Positions 17,127 through 25,473 of a stretch of 64,000 bases of DNA are shown here, in pieces. Under the pieces are notes generated by a model that searched no databases, was not told the origin of the DNA, and worked only from the letters and a program-made list of their open reading frames with translations. The stretch lies in contig JAXLWN010000020.1 of assembly GCA_046328475.1 (NCBI GenBank), positions 1 through 64,000 of the forward strand. Reading direction: 5' to 3'. Source of the stretch: CADCWN01 sp046328475. Its GTDB lineage: Bacteria; Chloroflexota; Chloroflexia; Thermomicrobiales; CADCWN01. Both the position numbers and the translations under genes were made by a program. Each line of letters begins with the position of its first letter. The stretch's first letter is position 1.

Positions 17127-17200
17127 GCCCCACAGGCTGAAGCCTGGGGCTGAGGGCTCGCTGCGGCTCGCCGCGAAGGCCGCCTGCGCGGCCTGGGATG
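17127..17200. repeat. Palindromic repeat, family D
   Basis: Stacked short palindromes: CCCCACAGGCTGAAGCCTGG, then GCTGCGGCTCGCCGCGAAGG and GGCCGCCTGCGCGGCC. It occupies the gap between the QueA-like start and the SDR stop. Confidence 0.6.
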
Positions 17201-17222
17201 AGCCAGGCGATAGTGATCTGCC

Positions 17223-17930
17223 TTATGCGGCGTCGGATTCGTCGGTGGGGGTGAGGGCGCGGGCGGTGTAACGGCCGCTGGGGTGGGTGCCGGTGGCGAG
17301 GGTGAGGAGGCCGGGGACGCTGGTTTCGGGGAGGGGGCGGTCGCCGATGTCCTCGCCGGGGAAGGCGTCCTGGTGCAGCTGGGTGCGCATGTCGCCAGGG
17401 TCGACCCAGTAGATGCGGAGGGTGGGGTGCTCGGCGGCGAGGATGTTGGTGAGCTGCTCCAGGGCGGCCTTGCTGGAGCCGTAGCCGCCCCAGCCAGCGT
17501 AGGGTTCGATGGCGGCGTCGCTGGTGACGTTGATGATCCGCGCGCCGGGTTTGAGGGTGGCGTGGAGGGCCTGGATAACGCCGAGCGGGGCGAGGACGTT
17601 GGCGCGGTAGACCTGCTCCAGGTCGGCGAGGGCGTAGTCGAGCAGGGCGGGCTGGGGGCTGGGACCGAGGATGCTGGCGTTGTTGACAAGGAGGTCGAGG
17701 CCACCGGCGCGGCGCGCGGCGTCGGCGAGTGCGGCGCGGTGGGTGGGGTCGGTGACGTCGCCAGGGATGGCGATGACGGTGGTGCAGGCGGCGAGTGCGG
17801 CGCGGGCGGTTTCGAGGGCGTCCGCGCCGCGCGCGTCGAGGATGAGGGTCCAGTTGTCGGCGGCGAGGGCGCGTGCGAGGGCGAGGCCGAGGCCGCGCGA
17901 GGCACCGGTGATCAGGGCGGTGGGGTTCAT
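17223..17930 (-). CDS. SDR family oxidoreductase
   Basis: A 235-residue short-chain dehydrogenase. TGASRGLG at residues 8-15, DVTD at 58-61, NNAS at 83-86 (in place of NNAG), Ser137, Tyr150 and Lys154 (YGSSK). After the active site comes IYWVDPGDMRTQLHQDAFPG, close to the CsgA/sepiapterin-reductase-like branch. AAGGAG lies 8 nt upstream of the ATG at 17930. The open frame continues upstream past repeats but has no coding character there. It is followed by the QueA-like gene on the same strand with a family D palindrome in the gap. Substrate unknown. Confidence 0.88.
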   Translation of the reverse strand: MNPTALITGASRGLGLALARALAADNWTLILDARGADALETARAALAACTTVIAIPGDVTDPTHRAALADAARRAGGLDLLVNNASILGPSPQPALLDYALADLEQVYRANVLAPLGVIQALHATLKPGARIINVTSDAAIEPYAGWGGYGSSKAALEQLTNILAAEHPTLRIYWVDPGDMRTQLHQDAFPGEDIGDRPLPETSVPGLLTLATGTHPSGRYTARALTPTDESDAA

Positions 17931-18087
17931 GGTGGGGCTCCTTGGGTGGGTCGGCGTGTGTGCGCCGGGTGGTTCGTGGGTCGGGTGGGCGGTGATGTGG
18001 GCTGCCGTTGGTTGTAGTGTAGGGGGTGGGGTGGGGTGGGACACCGGGGATTGGCGCAGTGGGGGGACTGTTGGAAGTGACAGGGGG

Positions 18088-18283
18088 ATGGGATGAGGAG
18101 AGTGGAGAGTAGAGAGTGGAGAGACCTCACCCCCGCCGCCTGCGGGCGGCACCCCCTCTCCCGCGAGGAGAGGGGGTGGGTTCTGCGTGAAGATGTGGGC
18201 GATGGCGGAGGTTGGTGCTGCACGGAGGCGGACCCCGCCCCGCCGCTGCGGCGGCGACCCTCCCCTGTTGAGGAGAGGGTGGG
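18088..18283. repeat. GAGAGTG array and two family C double hairpins
   Basis: GAGAGTG-like heptamers (18088-18121) precede one family C copy (18125-18176); a second diverged copy lies at 18231-18283. The 389-bp gap 17931-18319 has no gene. Confidence 0.7.
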
Positions 18284-18319
18284 GATGCGAGGGTGAGCGG
18301 GTGGGCGGGATTTGACTGG

Positions 18320-19996
18320 TTACATATTGATGTGGGTTTCGTTGAGCATCTTTTTGGCGATGAGGGGGATGGGGATGGAGCCGTGGGCGAGGAGTTGGTC
18401 GTGGAAGGTGCGGAGGGTGAAGGTGGGGCCATGCTGGGCGGCGAGGGTGGTGCGGAGGGTGCGGATGGCGTCGGTGCCGAAGAGGTAGATGACGGCTGCG
18501 CCGGGGAAGGTGCTGTTTTTGACGGCTTCGACGTGGGCGGCGGCGGGGGTCATGCCGATGCGTTCGTAGAGGGCGGTGGCGTCCTGGAGGGATATGTCGT
18601 GGCGATGGAGGCCAATGTCCGCGATGGAGCGCGCGGCCTGGCGCAGGCGGGCGTGGAGTTCGGCGAACTGCTCTAGCGGGGTGAGGAAGCCGACTTCGGC
18701 CAGCAAGCCGGTGGTGTAGCTGGACCAGCCTTCGGCCATGGTGCCACCGCTGAAGAAGGCGATGCGCGAGGCGCAATCGACGGCGGCGATCTGGCCGATA
18801 CGGGAGGCGGCGCGGGCGGCATGCCAGTTCTGGACGTGGTGGCCGATGCCGCCGTGGTGGATGACGTGGTTGGTCTTGATCACGGCGTCGTTGGTGGCGC
18901 GGAGGCGGGACTGTTGCTCTTCGCGGGGATATGTCGTGTCGATCGGCGTGACGAGGTAGGGGTGGACCGGGAGGCGCGGGAGGTCGAACGGGGCGGGGGC
19001 GCGGTAGTGGAGGAAGTAGAGAGAGGGGGCGCAGGATTGGGCCCAGGCGGGGATCGGTTGGTAGCGGATGGGGAAGTCGGGCCAGGTGAGGAGGTCGTGA
19101 TCGGTGGCGGTGCGGTGCATGGCGGCCCAGGTGGTGCGGTAGCGGTCGAGGTAGTCGGCGGTGGTCGGGTGGTGGTCGGCGAGTTGGGCGAGGGCCGCGC
19201 GCCAGTCGCCGGGGGCGACGCCGAAGATTTCGGCGCGGCGGGCGAGTTCGGCTTCGGTTTCGGCGAGGACGGACTGGGCGTAGGTCAGCATGGCGGCGCT
19301 GTCGCGGTCGAAGTGGTGGCCGCGTGACATGAGGAGGTCGAAGAAGTCGCTGCCGGCGGCGTAGTTGGCGGTGGCGCGGGGTGAGAGGTCGCGGAGGAGC
19401 CAGTCGCGGAAGGTGGCGAAGGCGGTGGCGGCGTCGCGGGCGGCGTCGCGCAGACCGGGGGTGGTGATGGCGTTTTCGGCGATCAAGAGATCGAGGCCGC
19501 CCGTGAGGAAGGCGAGCGCGCCGTCGCACTCGCGCGCGGCGCGCTCGATCCAGGCGAGGGGGGCGCTGGTGATGGTTGTCTGGGCGCGGGCGAGGAAGGT
19601 GGGGATGGCACGTAGGCGGGCGATGGCGGCGCGGGTGCGGTCGGGGAGCGGGGCGTGGTCGCGCAGGAAGAGGGCGAGGACGCCGAAGATCGCTTCGCCG
19701 ACGTGGAGGGAGGGGTTGGTGCGCCAGAAGTGGGTGCCGCGACATTCGGCGAGCTGGATGGTGAGGAAGTCGCGGGCGAGTTGGCAGTCGAGGGCGAGGG
19801 TGGGGTCGGCGGGAAGATCGGATGGGCAGGTGGCGAGGAGGGTTTCCATCGCGGTGATCTGGTCGGCGAGGCCGTGCTCGGAGAGGTCGGGGAGTTGGTC
19901 GTCGTGGGCGTGGACGCCGATGAAAGTGGCGTCCACGGGGTGGAGGCGGTAGTAGGTGGCGAAGAATTGGTCGAGCCAGGCGATGTGCGGGGACAT
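18320..19996 (-). CDS. DUF885 family protein with altered metal motif
   Basis: A 558-residue protein of the DUF885 family, a group of helical proteins related to zinc-dependent carboxypeptidases. The family's HExxPGHH metal/catalytic motif is present as HHGGIGHH (residues 380-387): the His ligands stay, but Glu is His381 and Pro is Ile384. The second signature, EGW, is kept in MAEGWSSYTTG (422-424), and the C-terminal MTPAAAHVEAVKNSTFPGAA fits the family. No clear signal peptide. The ATG at 19996 (MSPHIAWLDQFF) has AAAGGA upstream; longer frames only read repeat sequence. Catalysis by the usual Glu is doubtful. Confidence 0.85.
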   Translation of the reverse strand: MSPHIAWLDQFFATYYRLHPVDATFIGVHAHDDQLPDLSEHGLADQITAMETLLATCPSDLPADPTLALDCQLARDFLTIQLAECRGTHFWRTNPSLHVGEAIFGVLALFLRDHAPLPDRTRAAIARLRAIPTFLARAQTTITSAPLAWIERAARECDGALAFLTGGLDLLIAENAITTPGLRDAARDAATAFATFRDWLLRDLSPRATANYAAGSDFFDLLMSRGHHFDRDSAAMLTYAQSVLAETEAELARRAEIFGVAPGDWRAALAQLADHHPTTADYLDRYRTTWAAMHRTATDHDLLTWPDFPIRYQPIPAWAQSCAPSLYFLHYRAPAPFDLPRLPVHPYLVTPIDTTYPREEQQSRLRATNDAVIKTNHVIHHGGIGHHVQNWHAARAASRIGQIAAVDCASRIAFFSGGTMAEGWSSYTTGLLAEVGFLTPLEQFAELHARLRQAARSIADIGLHRHDISLQDATALYERIGMTPAAAHVEAVKNSTFPGAAVIYLFGTDAIRTLRTTLAAQHGPTFTLRTFHDQLLAHGSIPIPLIAKKMLNETHINM

Positions 19997-20057
19997 GGGT
20001 GGTCCTTTCGGTGGGTGGTGGCGGATGTGGGGGATTGTAGTCGATTGACGGAGGACG

Positions 20058-20116
20058 GGTTCAAAGTTCAAAGTTCGGGGAAACGGTTCGAAGGTTTGAA
20101 GGTTCGAAGGTTGGGC
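20058..20116. repeat. GTTCAAAG / GGTTCGAA repeat array
   Basis: Units GTTCAAAGTTC and GGTTCGAAGGTTTGAAGGTT, the same as at 13555-13680. It lies between divergent DUF885 and sulfatase genes. Confidence 0.7.
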
Positions 20117-20225
20117 AGGTGGAGCTTGGGACTTTGAGCCTTGTAGTGGTTACTGACGAACAGCGAGGTGGGGCTGGTAGAATGCGGGCGTGAGTGGGCT
20201 TTGTGTGTAGGTGAGGTGGGTGGGG

Positions 20226-21688
20226 ATGGCGGGTGGGCGGCCGAATATCCTGTTCATTTGCACGGATCAGCAGCGGTATGATGCGCTGGGGTGCTATGGG
20301 AATCGGCAGATTTTGACGCCCGCGATCGATCGGTTGGCGGGTGAGGGGGTGCTGTTCGAGCGGTGCTATGTGCAGAATCCGGTCTGCGCGCCGTCGCGGG
20401 CGAGTTTGCTGACGGGGCAGTATCCGCACGCGCACGGGTTGTGGGCGAACGGGGTGTCGCTGCCGGGCCACAAGCCGTTGTTCACGAAGGCGCTGGCGGG
20501 GGCGGGCTACGATTGCGGGATGCTCGGGAAGATGCATCAGGCGGCGTGCCACGGTGGGCGCACGGAGCCGAGGTTGGACGATGGGTTCCGCAGCTACGAG
20601 TGGGCGCACGATCCGACGCATGGTTCGCCGGAGAATGCGTACCACCGCTGGTTGGAGCGCGAGCACCCGGCGTTGTATGCGCGGGTGACGGCGCAGGGGT
20701 TCGGGCGACAGGGGCACGATCCGGTCGGGTTCGACCGCTTGCCGACCGAGGCGCACTACAGTCGCTGGGTTGGTGATCGGGCGGTCGCGTTCCTGCGGGA
20801 GGGGCGGGAGCAGGGGCAGTCGTTCTTCCTGTGGGCGAATTTCTACGATCCACACCACCCGTTCGTCGCGCCGGAGGAGTATCTGGCACGGTATGACGCG
20901 GAGGCGCTGCCGAGGCCGCTGGGGCGACCAGGGGAGTTGGCCGATCTGCCGCCGATTTACGGCGCGGCGTCGCGGAAGAGTTATGCGGGGATCGCGCGGG
21001 GCTTCGCGGAGCACACGGCGGAGGAGCTGCGGGGGGTCGTCGCGGGCTACTATGCGATGGTGTCGCTGATCGACGATGAGGTGGCGCGGATTCTGGCGAC
21101 GTTGGCCGAGTTGGGGTTGGCTGATGAGACGCTGGTGGTCTTTACCAGCGACCACGGTGAGATGCTCGGGGATCACGCGCTGCTGCTGAAGGGGCCGATG
21201 ATGTTCGAGGGGGCGGTGCGGGTGCCGCTGATCATGCGCTGGCCGGGCGTGCTACCGGCCGGGGAGCGGCGCGAGGCGATCGTGCAGTGGCTCGATTTGA
21301 ATCCGACGTTGCTGGAGGCGGCGGGGTTGCCGCCGCTGCCGACGAGCCAGGGGATGAGTCTGCTGCCGCTGGCGCGGGGCGACGCCGGTGCGCCGGAGCG
21401 GGGGTGGGCGATCTGCGAGTATCGGGATAGCGGGCACCCGTACGATCCGGCGGTGCATACGACGATGCTGCGGCAGGGAGAGTACAAGCTGGTCGTGCAT
21501 CACGGGGATCCGGCGACGGCGCGGGCGCGCACGGGGGAGTTGTACGACCTGGCGCGCGATCCGCAGGAGTTGCAGAATCGGTGGAATGACCCGGAGTTGC
21601 GCCCTGGCGGGTGGAATTGCAGGAGCGGTTGCTCGATATTCTAGTGGCGACGGAGGATCGGTCGCAGGTGCGGGAGGCGTACTGGTAG
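20226..21688 (+). CDS. Sulfatase family hydrolase, C-terminal frameshift
   Basis: A ~486-residue alkaline-phosphatase-superfamily sulfatase. The active-site signature CAPSRASLLTG begins at Cys54, the residue converted to formylglycine in sulfatases; DQQ at 14-16 and TSDHGEMLGDH supply metal ligands, and KGPMMFEGAVRVPLIMRWPG is typical. No signal peptide, so it acts in the cytoplasm or the substrate is a small sulfate or phosphonate ester. Near 21610, after RWNDPELR, the starting frame gives a nonsense tail ending at 21644; the next frame gives ELQERLLDILVATEDRSQVR and stops at 21688. One base is probably wrong. No formylglycine-generating enzyme gene is in the window. Confidence 0.85.
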
Positions 21689-21734
21689 GGGCTCGGCTGA
21701 CCCACGCGGGTGGTGAGAGGTTGTGCGGTTGCCG

Positions 21735-21840
21735 TCCCACGGCGGGCGGCTCGCGAGCCGCCCCTACCGCGACGGGTGGCGATCTGTGCGACGGTGCCGT
21801 TGCGACGAGGGCGGGTCTCAGACCCGCCCCTACCGGGAGC
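21735..21840. repeat. Two palindromic repeats, family E
   Basis: GGGCGGCTCGCGAGCCGCCC followed by CTACCG, and GGCGGGTCTCAGACCCGCCC followed by CTACCG. A related copy is at 24781-24814. They fill the space before the flavoprotein gene. Confidence 0.65.
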
Positions 21841-21852
21841 GGGCGGGGTGCT

Positions 21853-22377
21853 ATGCCGAAGTTGGATACGGCGTATTTGATTGTGACGGGGACGGGGGCG
21901 TCAGAGCCGGTGGCACCGCAGTTGATCGCGGGGTTGGTGGAGCGGTTCCCGAGGGTGCTGACGATCCCGACGCCGAATGCGATGCGGACGCTGAGTCTGT
22001 TCGCGCTGAGTAAGCTGCCGGGGAATCATCAGGTGGTGGAGAGCTACTTCGACGCGGCGATCTTGCCGCGTCCGGCGGATGGCTTGGTGCTGGTCGCGCC
22101 GTGCGGGTTCAATAGCCTGAATAAGCTGGCGTGGGGGGCGGCGGATAACCTGGCGCTGTCGGTGACGGCGGAGGCGATCGGGCGGGGGACGCCGGTGGTG
22201 GTGGGGATCGCCTGCAACACGCCGCTCTGGGCGCACCCTCGGGCGAAGGAGTCGGCGGCGACGCTGCGGGGTTGGGGCTGCCAGGTGCTCGACCCGGTGC
22301 GGGATGGGGAACGGACGATTCTCGCGCCGGTGGGGGAGATTCTGGCGGCGGTGGATGGGGCGATGGTGACGCAGTGA
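21853..22377 (+). CDS. Flavoprotein (phosphopantothenoylcysteine decarboxylase-like)
   Basis: A 174-residue single-domain flavoprotein of the type found in phosphopantothenoylcysteine decarboxylase and related FMN decarboxylases. Visible: LIVTGTGASEPVAPQLIAGL, VVESYFDAAILPRPADGLVL, APCGFNSLNKLAWGAADNLA and the C-terminal TPVVVGIACNTPLWAHP; the mid Asn and Pro-Cys-Gly loop fit the FMN-binding part. It lacks the CoaB ligase half. The ATG at 21853 has only a weak GGGG upstream, right behind a family E palindrome. The role could be decarboxylation of an unknown thiol or peptide substrate. Confidence 0.75.
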   Translation: MPKLDTAYLIVTGTGASEPVAPQLIAGLVERFPRVLTIPTPNAMRTLSLFALSKLPGNHQVVESYFDAAILPRPADGLVLVAPCGFNSLNKLAWGAADNLALSVTAEAIGRGTPVVVGIACNTPLWAHPRAKESAATLRGWGCQVLDPVRDGERTILAPVGEILAAVDGAMVTQ

Positions 22378-22502
22378 GTCGGTGCGTCTGTGGGTCGGTG
22401 CGTCCGTGGGTAGGAGTGAACGATCGGGGCGCGGGAACGTAGATAGGGTGGGGCAGAGTTAACGTTTGGGCTGGTGGCAGAATGATTGCCTGGGGTGGGG
22501 GC

Positions 22503-22676
22503 CGGTGGATTGAAATCCGGCTGAAGGCGACTGCGGTCGCCGCGAAGTCCGCCTGCGCGGACTGGGGACCGCCAGGGCAGGGCAGGCGGTAGCCACCGAC
22601 ACTTCAGTTTCGCTCTCCATTGACCCAGGATGATACAAACGCACAAACGCACTGACGCACGAACGCACTGACGAGC
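22503..22676. repeat. Family D palindrome and ACGCACTG-type tandem repeat
   Basis: A family D copy at 22503-22564 (GATTGAAATC, GACTGCGGTCGCCGCGAAGT, GCCTGCGCGG) and an 8-bp repeat of AACGCACTG/ACGCACAA units at 22633-22676. The 309-bp gap 22378-22686 has no gene. Confidence 0.65.
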
Positions 22677-22686
22677 AGAGGCAGCT

Positions 22687-24752
22687 ATGCCGGATTGGTC
22701 ATATGCGCCGTTCTTCCGACCGCTGCTCTTCCGTTTGTCTGCGGAGCGTGCCCGCGCGGTGACGCTCGGCTTGATCGGGGGGCTGGGGCGGCGACCGGGC
22801 GGGGCGGCGCTGATCGCGTTCCTCGGGCACATGGATCCGCCGGCCGAGTTGCGCCGTAGTATCGCGGGGCTGGATATCCGCTCGCCGATCGGCCTCGGGG
22901 CGGGGCTGGATGTGGATGGTTTTGCCGCGCCCGCGTTCTCGCGCTTCGAGCTCGGGCATCTGGAGTTGGGGCCGGTGACGCTGCAGCCGGTGATCGCGGA
23001 GGGGGCGATCGAGCGGCGGGAGCGGGAGGAGGCGATCGTTTATCCGGGGCTGCCGGTCAATCCGGGGCTGGCGATGTTGCTGCGCAATCTGACGACGGCG
23101 GGGCGTTTGCGCGTTCCGGTGGGGGTCAGGCTGGCGCACCGGCCGGGGGCGAGCGCCATCGAGGCGACCGAGGAGCGGCGGGAGATGATCGCCGCGCTCG
23201 CGCCGCACGTCGATTTCTTCACGCTCGATTCGGCCGCCCCGGCGTCGGGCGCGTGGTCGGGTAACGAATGGATCGCGCACCTCGATGCGCTGCTGGGGGA
23301 TGGGGGGGCGACGCTGCCGGTGTTCCTCTGTCTCGCGCCCGACGTTGCGCCGGAGACGGCGGATGCGCTGCTCGCGCCCGCCCTGGAGCGGGGGATCGCC
23401 GGGGTGGTCGTGACCGGCGGGGTCAAGACGGAGGGAGGCGGGCGGCTGGTGGGGGCACCGACGCGCGGGCGGGTGCGCGGGTTTGTGCGCGGGTTGCGCG
23501 AGCGACATGGCGGGGAGTTGGTCATTTTCGCGGGGGCGGCGTGCAGCAACCGGCGGATGCGCTGGTGCTGCTCGACGCGGGGGCCGATCTGGTCCAGTTG
23601 CACAGCGGGCTGGTCTATAACGGGCCGGGGCTGGCGAAAAGGACGAATGAAGCACTGTTGAAGTACGAACGACGAAGTACGAAGTACGAACTGTTGCATT
23701 CAAAAAGCGTGACCGTTCCAGCAAGGCAAATGGGCAAGGGCGGCGTACTTCGTACTTCGTACTTCGTACTTCATCCTTCGGCCTGGCTGGGTTTTCTGTG
23801 CCTGGGGATCGGGATGGTGATCAGCGGGTCGCTGGCGTGGGTGGTGGCGGTGCGGCGGGTGATCTTGCCGTACGATGAGTATTTCGTGCGGATGTCGCGG
23901 GAGGAGCTGGCCGCGAAGAATGCCCGGCTGCTGTCGTTCATGGCGCACGACCGGATCAGCCTGGCGAGCGCGATGATCGCGATCGGGGTTTTGTACGCGG
24001 CGCTGGCGTGGGGCGGGGTGCGCAAGGGGCACCACTGGGCCTGGGCGGCGCTGCTGGTTTCGTCGGGGGTGGGGTTCCTCTCCTTCTTCCTCTTCCTCGG
24101 CTTCGGATACTTCGATCCGCTGCACGCGATGGTCAGCGCGATCCTGTTCCCCTTCTGGCTGATCGGGGTCTGCTGGGCGCAGCCGCGCGGGGCGGGGGAC
24201 TATGGTCCGCCGGGGGCGGGGCTGCGCAACACACGCGCGTGGCGGCTGAGTCTGGTGGGGCAGCTCTGCTTCGTGATGCTCGGCGTGGGGCTGCTGGTTG
24301 GCGGGCTGACGATCGCGGGGACCGGCATCACGCAGGTCTTTGTGCCGTCGGATCTCGCGTTCATGCGGACGGAGGGGCCGTTCTTGCGCGAGATCAGCCC
24401 GCGCCTGGTGCCGCTGGTGGCGCACGACCGGGCGGGATATGGCGGGACGATCGCGACCACCGGGGCGGCAGTTTTGTTCGCCGGGTTGTGGGGGATTCGG
24501 CCCGGGGCGCGCTGGCTCTGGTGGGGGTTGTTGCTCAGCGGGTTGCCGGGGATGGTGGGGGCGATCGGGGTGCATTACGCGGTTGGTTATACCGATTTCC
24601 TGCATCTGTCGCCGGTGTGGCTGGCGTTGTTCCTGTATGTGATGGGACTGGGGCTGACGTATCGGTCGAGTATGGAGGGGTGGACCTCACCCCGCCGCCT
24701 GCGGGCGGCACCCCTCTCCCGCGAGGAGAGGGGGAGTATGGCGCAAAGTTGA
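22687..24752 (+). CDS. Dihydroorotate dehydrogenase-like protein fused to an 8-TM membrane domain, frameshifted
   Basis: N-terminal ~320 residues resemble class 2 dihydroorotate dehydrogenase: DWSYAPFFRPLLFRLSAERA, PIGLGAGLDVDGF, LELGPVTLQPV and, in the next frame, GGVQQPADALVLLDAGADLV and HSGLVYNGPGLAKRTNEALL (FMN phosphate site). The canonical Lys of GxDKN is replaced (LDVDG), and NRxGFNN reads YPGLPVNPG. After a repeat-derived linker follow about eight membrane segments (first WLGFLCLGIGMVISGSLAWV; FLFLGFGYFDPLHAMV is conserved-looking). The frame shifts once near 23536. The linker (23663-23774) is an inverted pair of ACGAAGT arrays read in frame, and the last residues come from a family C repeat. 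Similar fusions exist in other bacteria, from memory. Confidence 0.75.
23663..23774. repeat. Inverted ACGAAGT arrays inside the DHOD-like fusion gene
   Basis: About three ACGAAGT/ACGAACG units (23663-23692) and about four inverted ACTTCGT units (23741-23774) flank a ~50-bp core. The reading frame stays open through all of it, giving linker residues KYERRSTKYE ... LRTSYFVLH. Confidence 0.75.
24685..24734. repeat. Double-hairpin repeat, family C
   Basis: CCTCACCCCGCCGCCTGCGG and CTCTCCCGCGAGGAGAG, read in frame as the C-terminal tail of the preceding gene (SPRRLRAAPLSREERGS). Confidence 0.75.
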
Positions 24753-24780
24753 GTGGCGTTAAGTGAGAATCGTTGCCGTT

Positions 24781-24814
24781 GCGGCGAGGGCGGGTCTGAG
24801 ACCCGCTCTCGCCG
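24781..24814. repeat. Palindromic repeat, family E
   Basis: GCGGGTCTGAGACCCGC within GCGGCGAGGG...CTCTCGCCG; lies between convergent genes and may serve as a terminator hairpin. Confidence 0.6.
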
Positions 24815-24823
24815 TTTCTATGG

Positions 24824-25219
24824 CTATGGGCGCGTGAGCATTTCGTCGCGGCGGAACCAGGCGACGAGGGCGGCGACGAGGAGGAGGATGGCGGGGGGGA
24901 TGATGGTGGAGAGGGGCTCGTCGTTGGCGATGCGGGTATAGAGCGCGCCGCACATGACGCAGGCGATCAGGACCGCGCCGAGGGTGGCGACGCGGCCACT
25001 GACGGTGGAGACGAGCAGCAGGACGGCGGCGGTGAGCTCGATCGCGCCGGTGAGGAAGCGGAACCAGTCGGGGTAGCCCCAGCGCGCGAAGTTCGCGACC
25101 TGGCTCTCGACGCTGAGCAGCTTGGTCATGCCCGAGCCGATGAACCAGAAGCCGAGGATGAGGCTGAGTCCGCGCAGCGCCAGCGATTTGGCGCTGCGCC
25201 GCGTCCTGGTCAGTTCCAT
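24824..25219 (-). CDS. DoxX-like membrane protein
   Basis: A 131-residue integral membrane protein with four hydrophobic segments (about 14-32, 55-75, 78-95, 105-122). The sequence GLSLILGFWFIGSGMTKLL, then FARWGYPDWFRFLTGAIELT, is the DoxX/DoxX-like signature, and the end is WFRRDEML. Members sit in the inner membrane; some are tied to quinone or redox functions, but the role here is unknown. GAGGA lies 6 nt before the ATG at 25219. The upstream frame only covers repeats. Confidence 0.88.
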   Translation of the reverse strand: MELTRTRRSAKSLALRGLSLILGFWFIGSGMTKLLSVESQVANFARWGYPDWFRFLTGAIELTAAVLLLVSTVSGRVATLGAVLIACVMCGALYTRIANDEPLSTIIPPAILLLVAALVAWFRRDEMLTRP

Positions 25220-25368
25220 GCTGTTCCTCCTGCGCTGTCGCGGGGGCGGGCGGGCCGTGCCTTGCAGGCAGGGTAGCATGGTGGGGGCGCGGGGCGGGAG
25301 GGGGAAATTGCCCTGGTTGGGCGGGGGAACGAGGGATGAGGAGAGTGGAGAGAAGAGAGAAGAGAGGG

Positions 25369-25455
25369 GGGACGGATGCTTCGCTGCGCTCAGCATGACA
25401 CACCGAGATGCGGCGACCTGCGGAGGGGCGTTCTGAGCATGAGCGAAGCATCCGT
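25369..25455. repeat. REP-like palindromic pair (family A)
   Basis: Forward GGATGCTTCGCTGCGCTCAG and inverted TGAGCATGAGCGAAGCATCC enclose ~30 nt; the outer 12-bp arms are perfectly complementary. This is the cleanest pair in the window. Confidence 0.75.
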
Positions 25456-25473
25456 TGCCTGAGCCGCGAGTAG

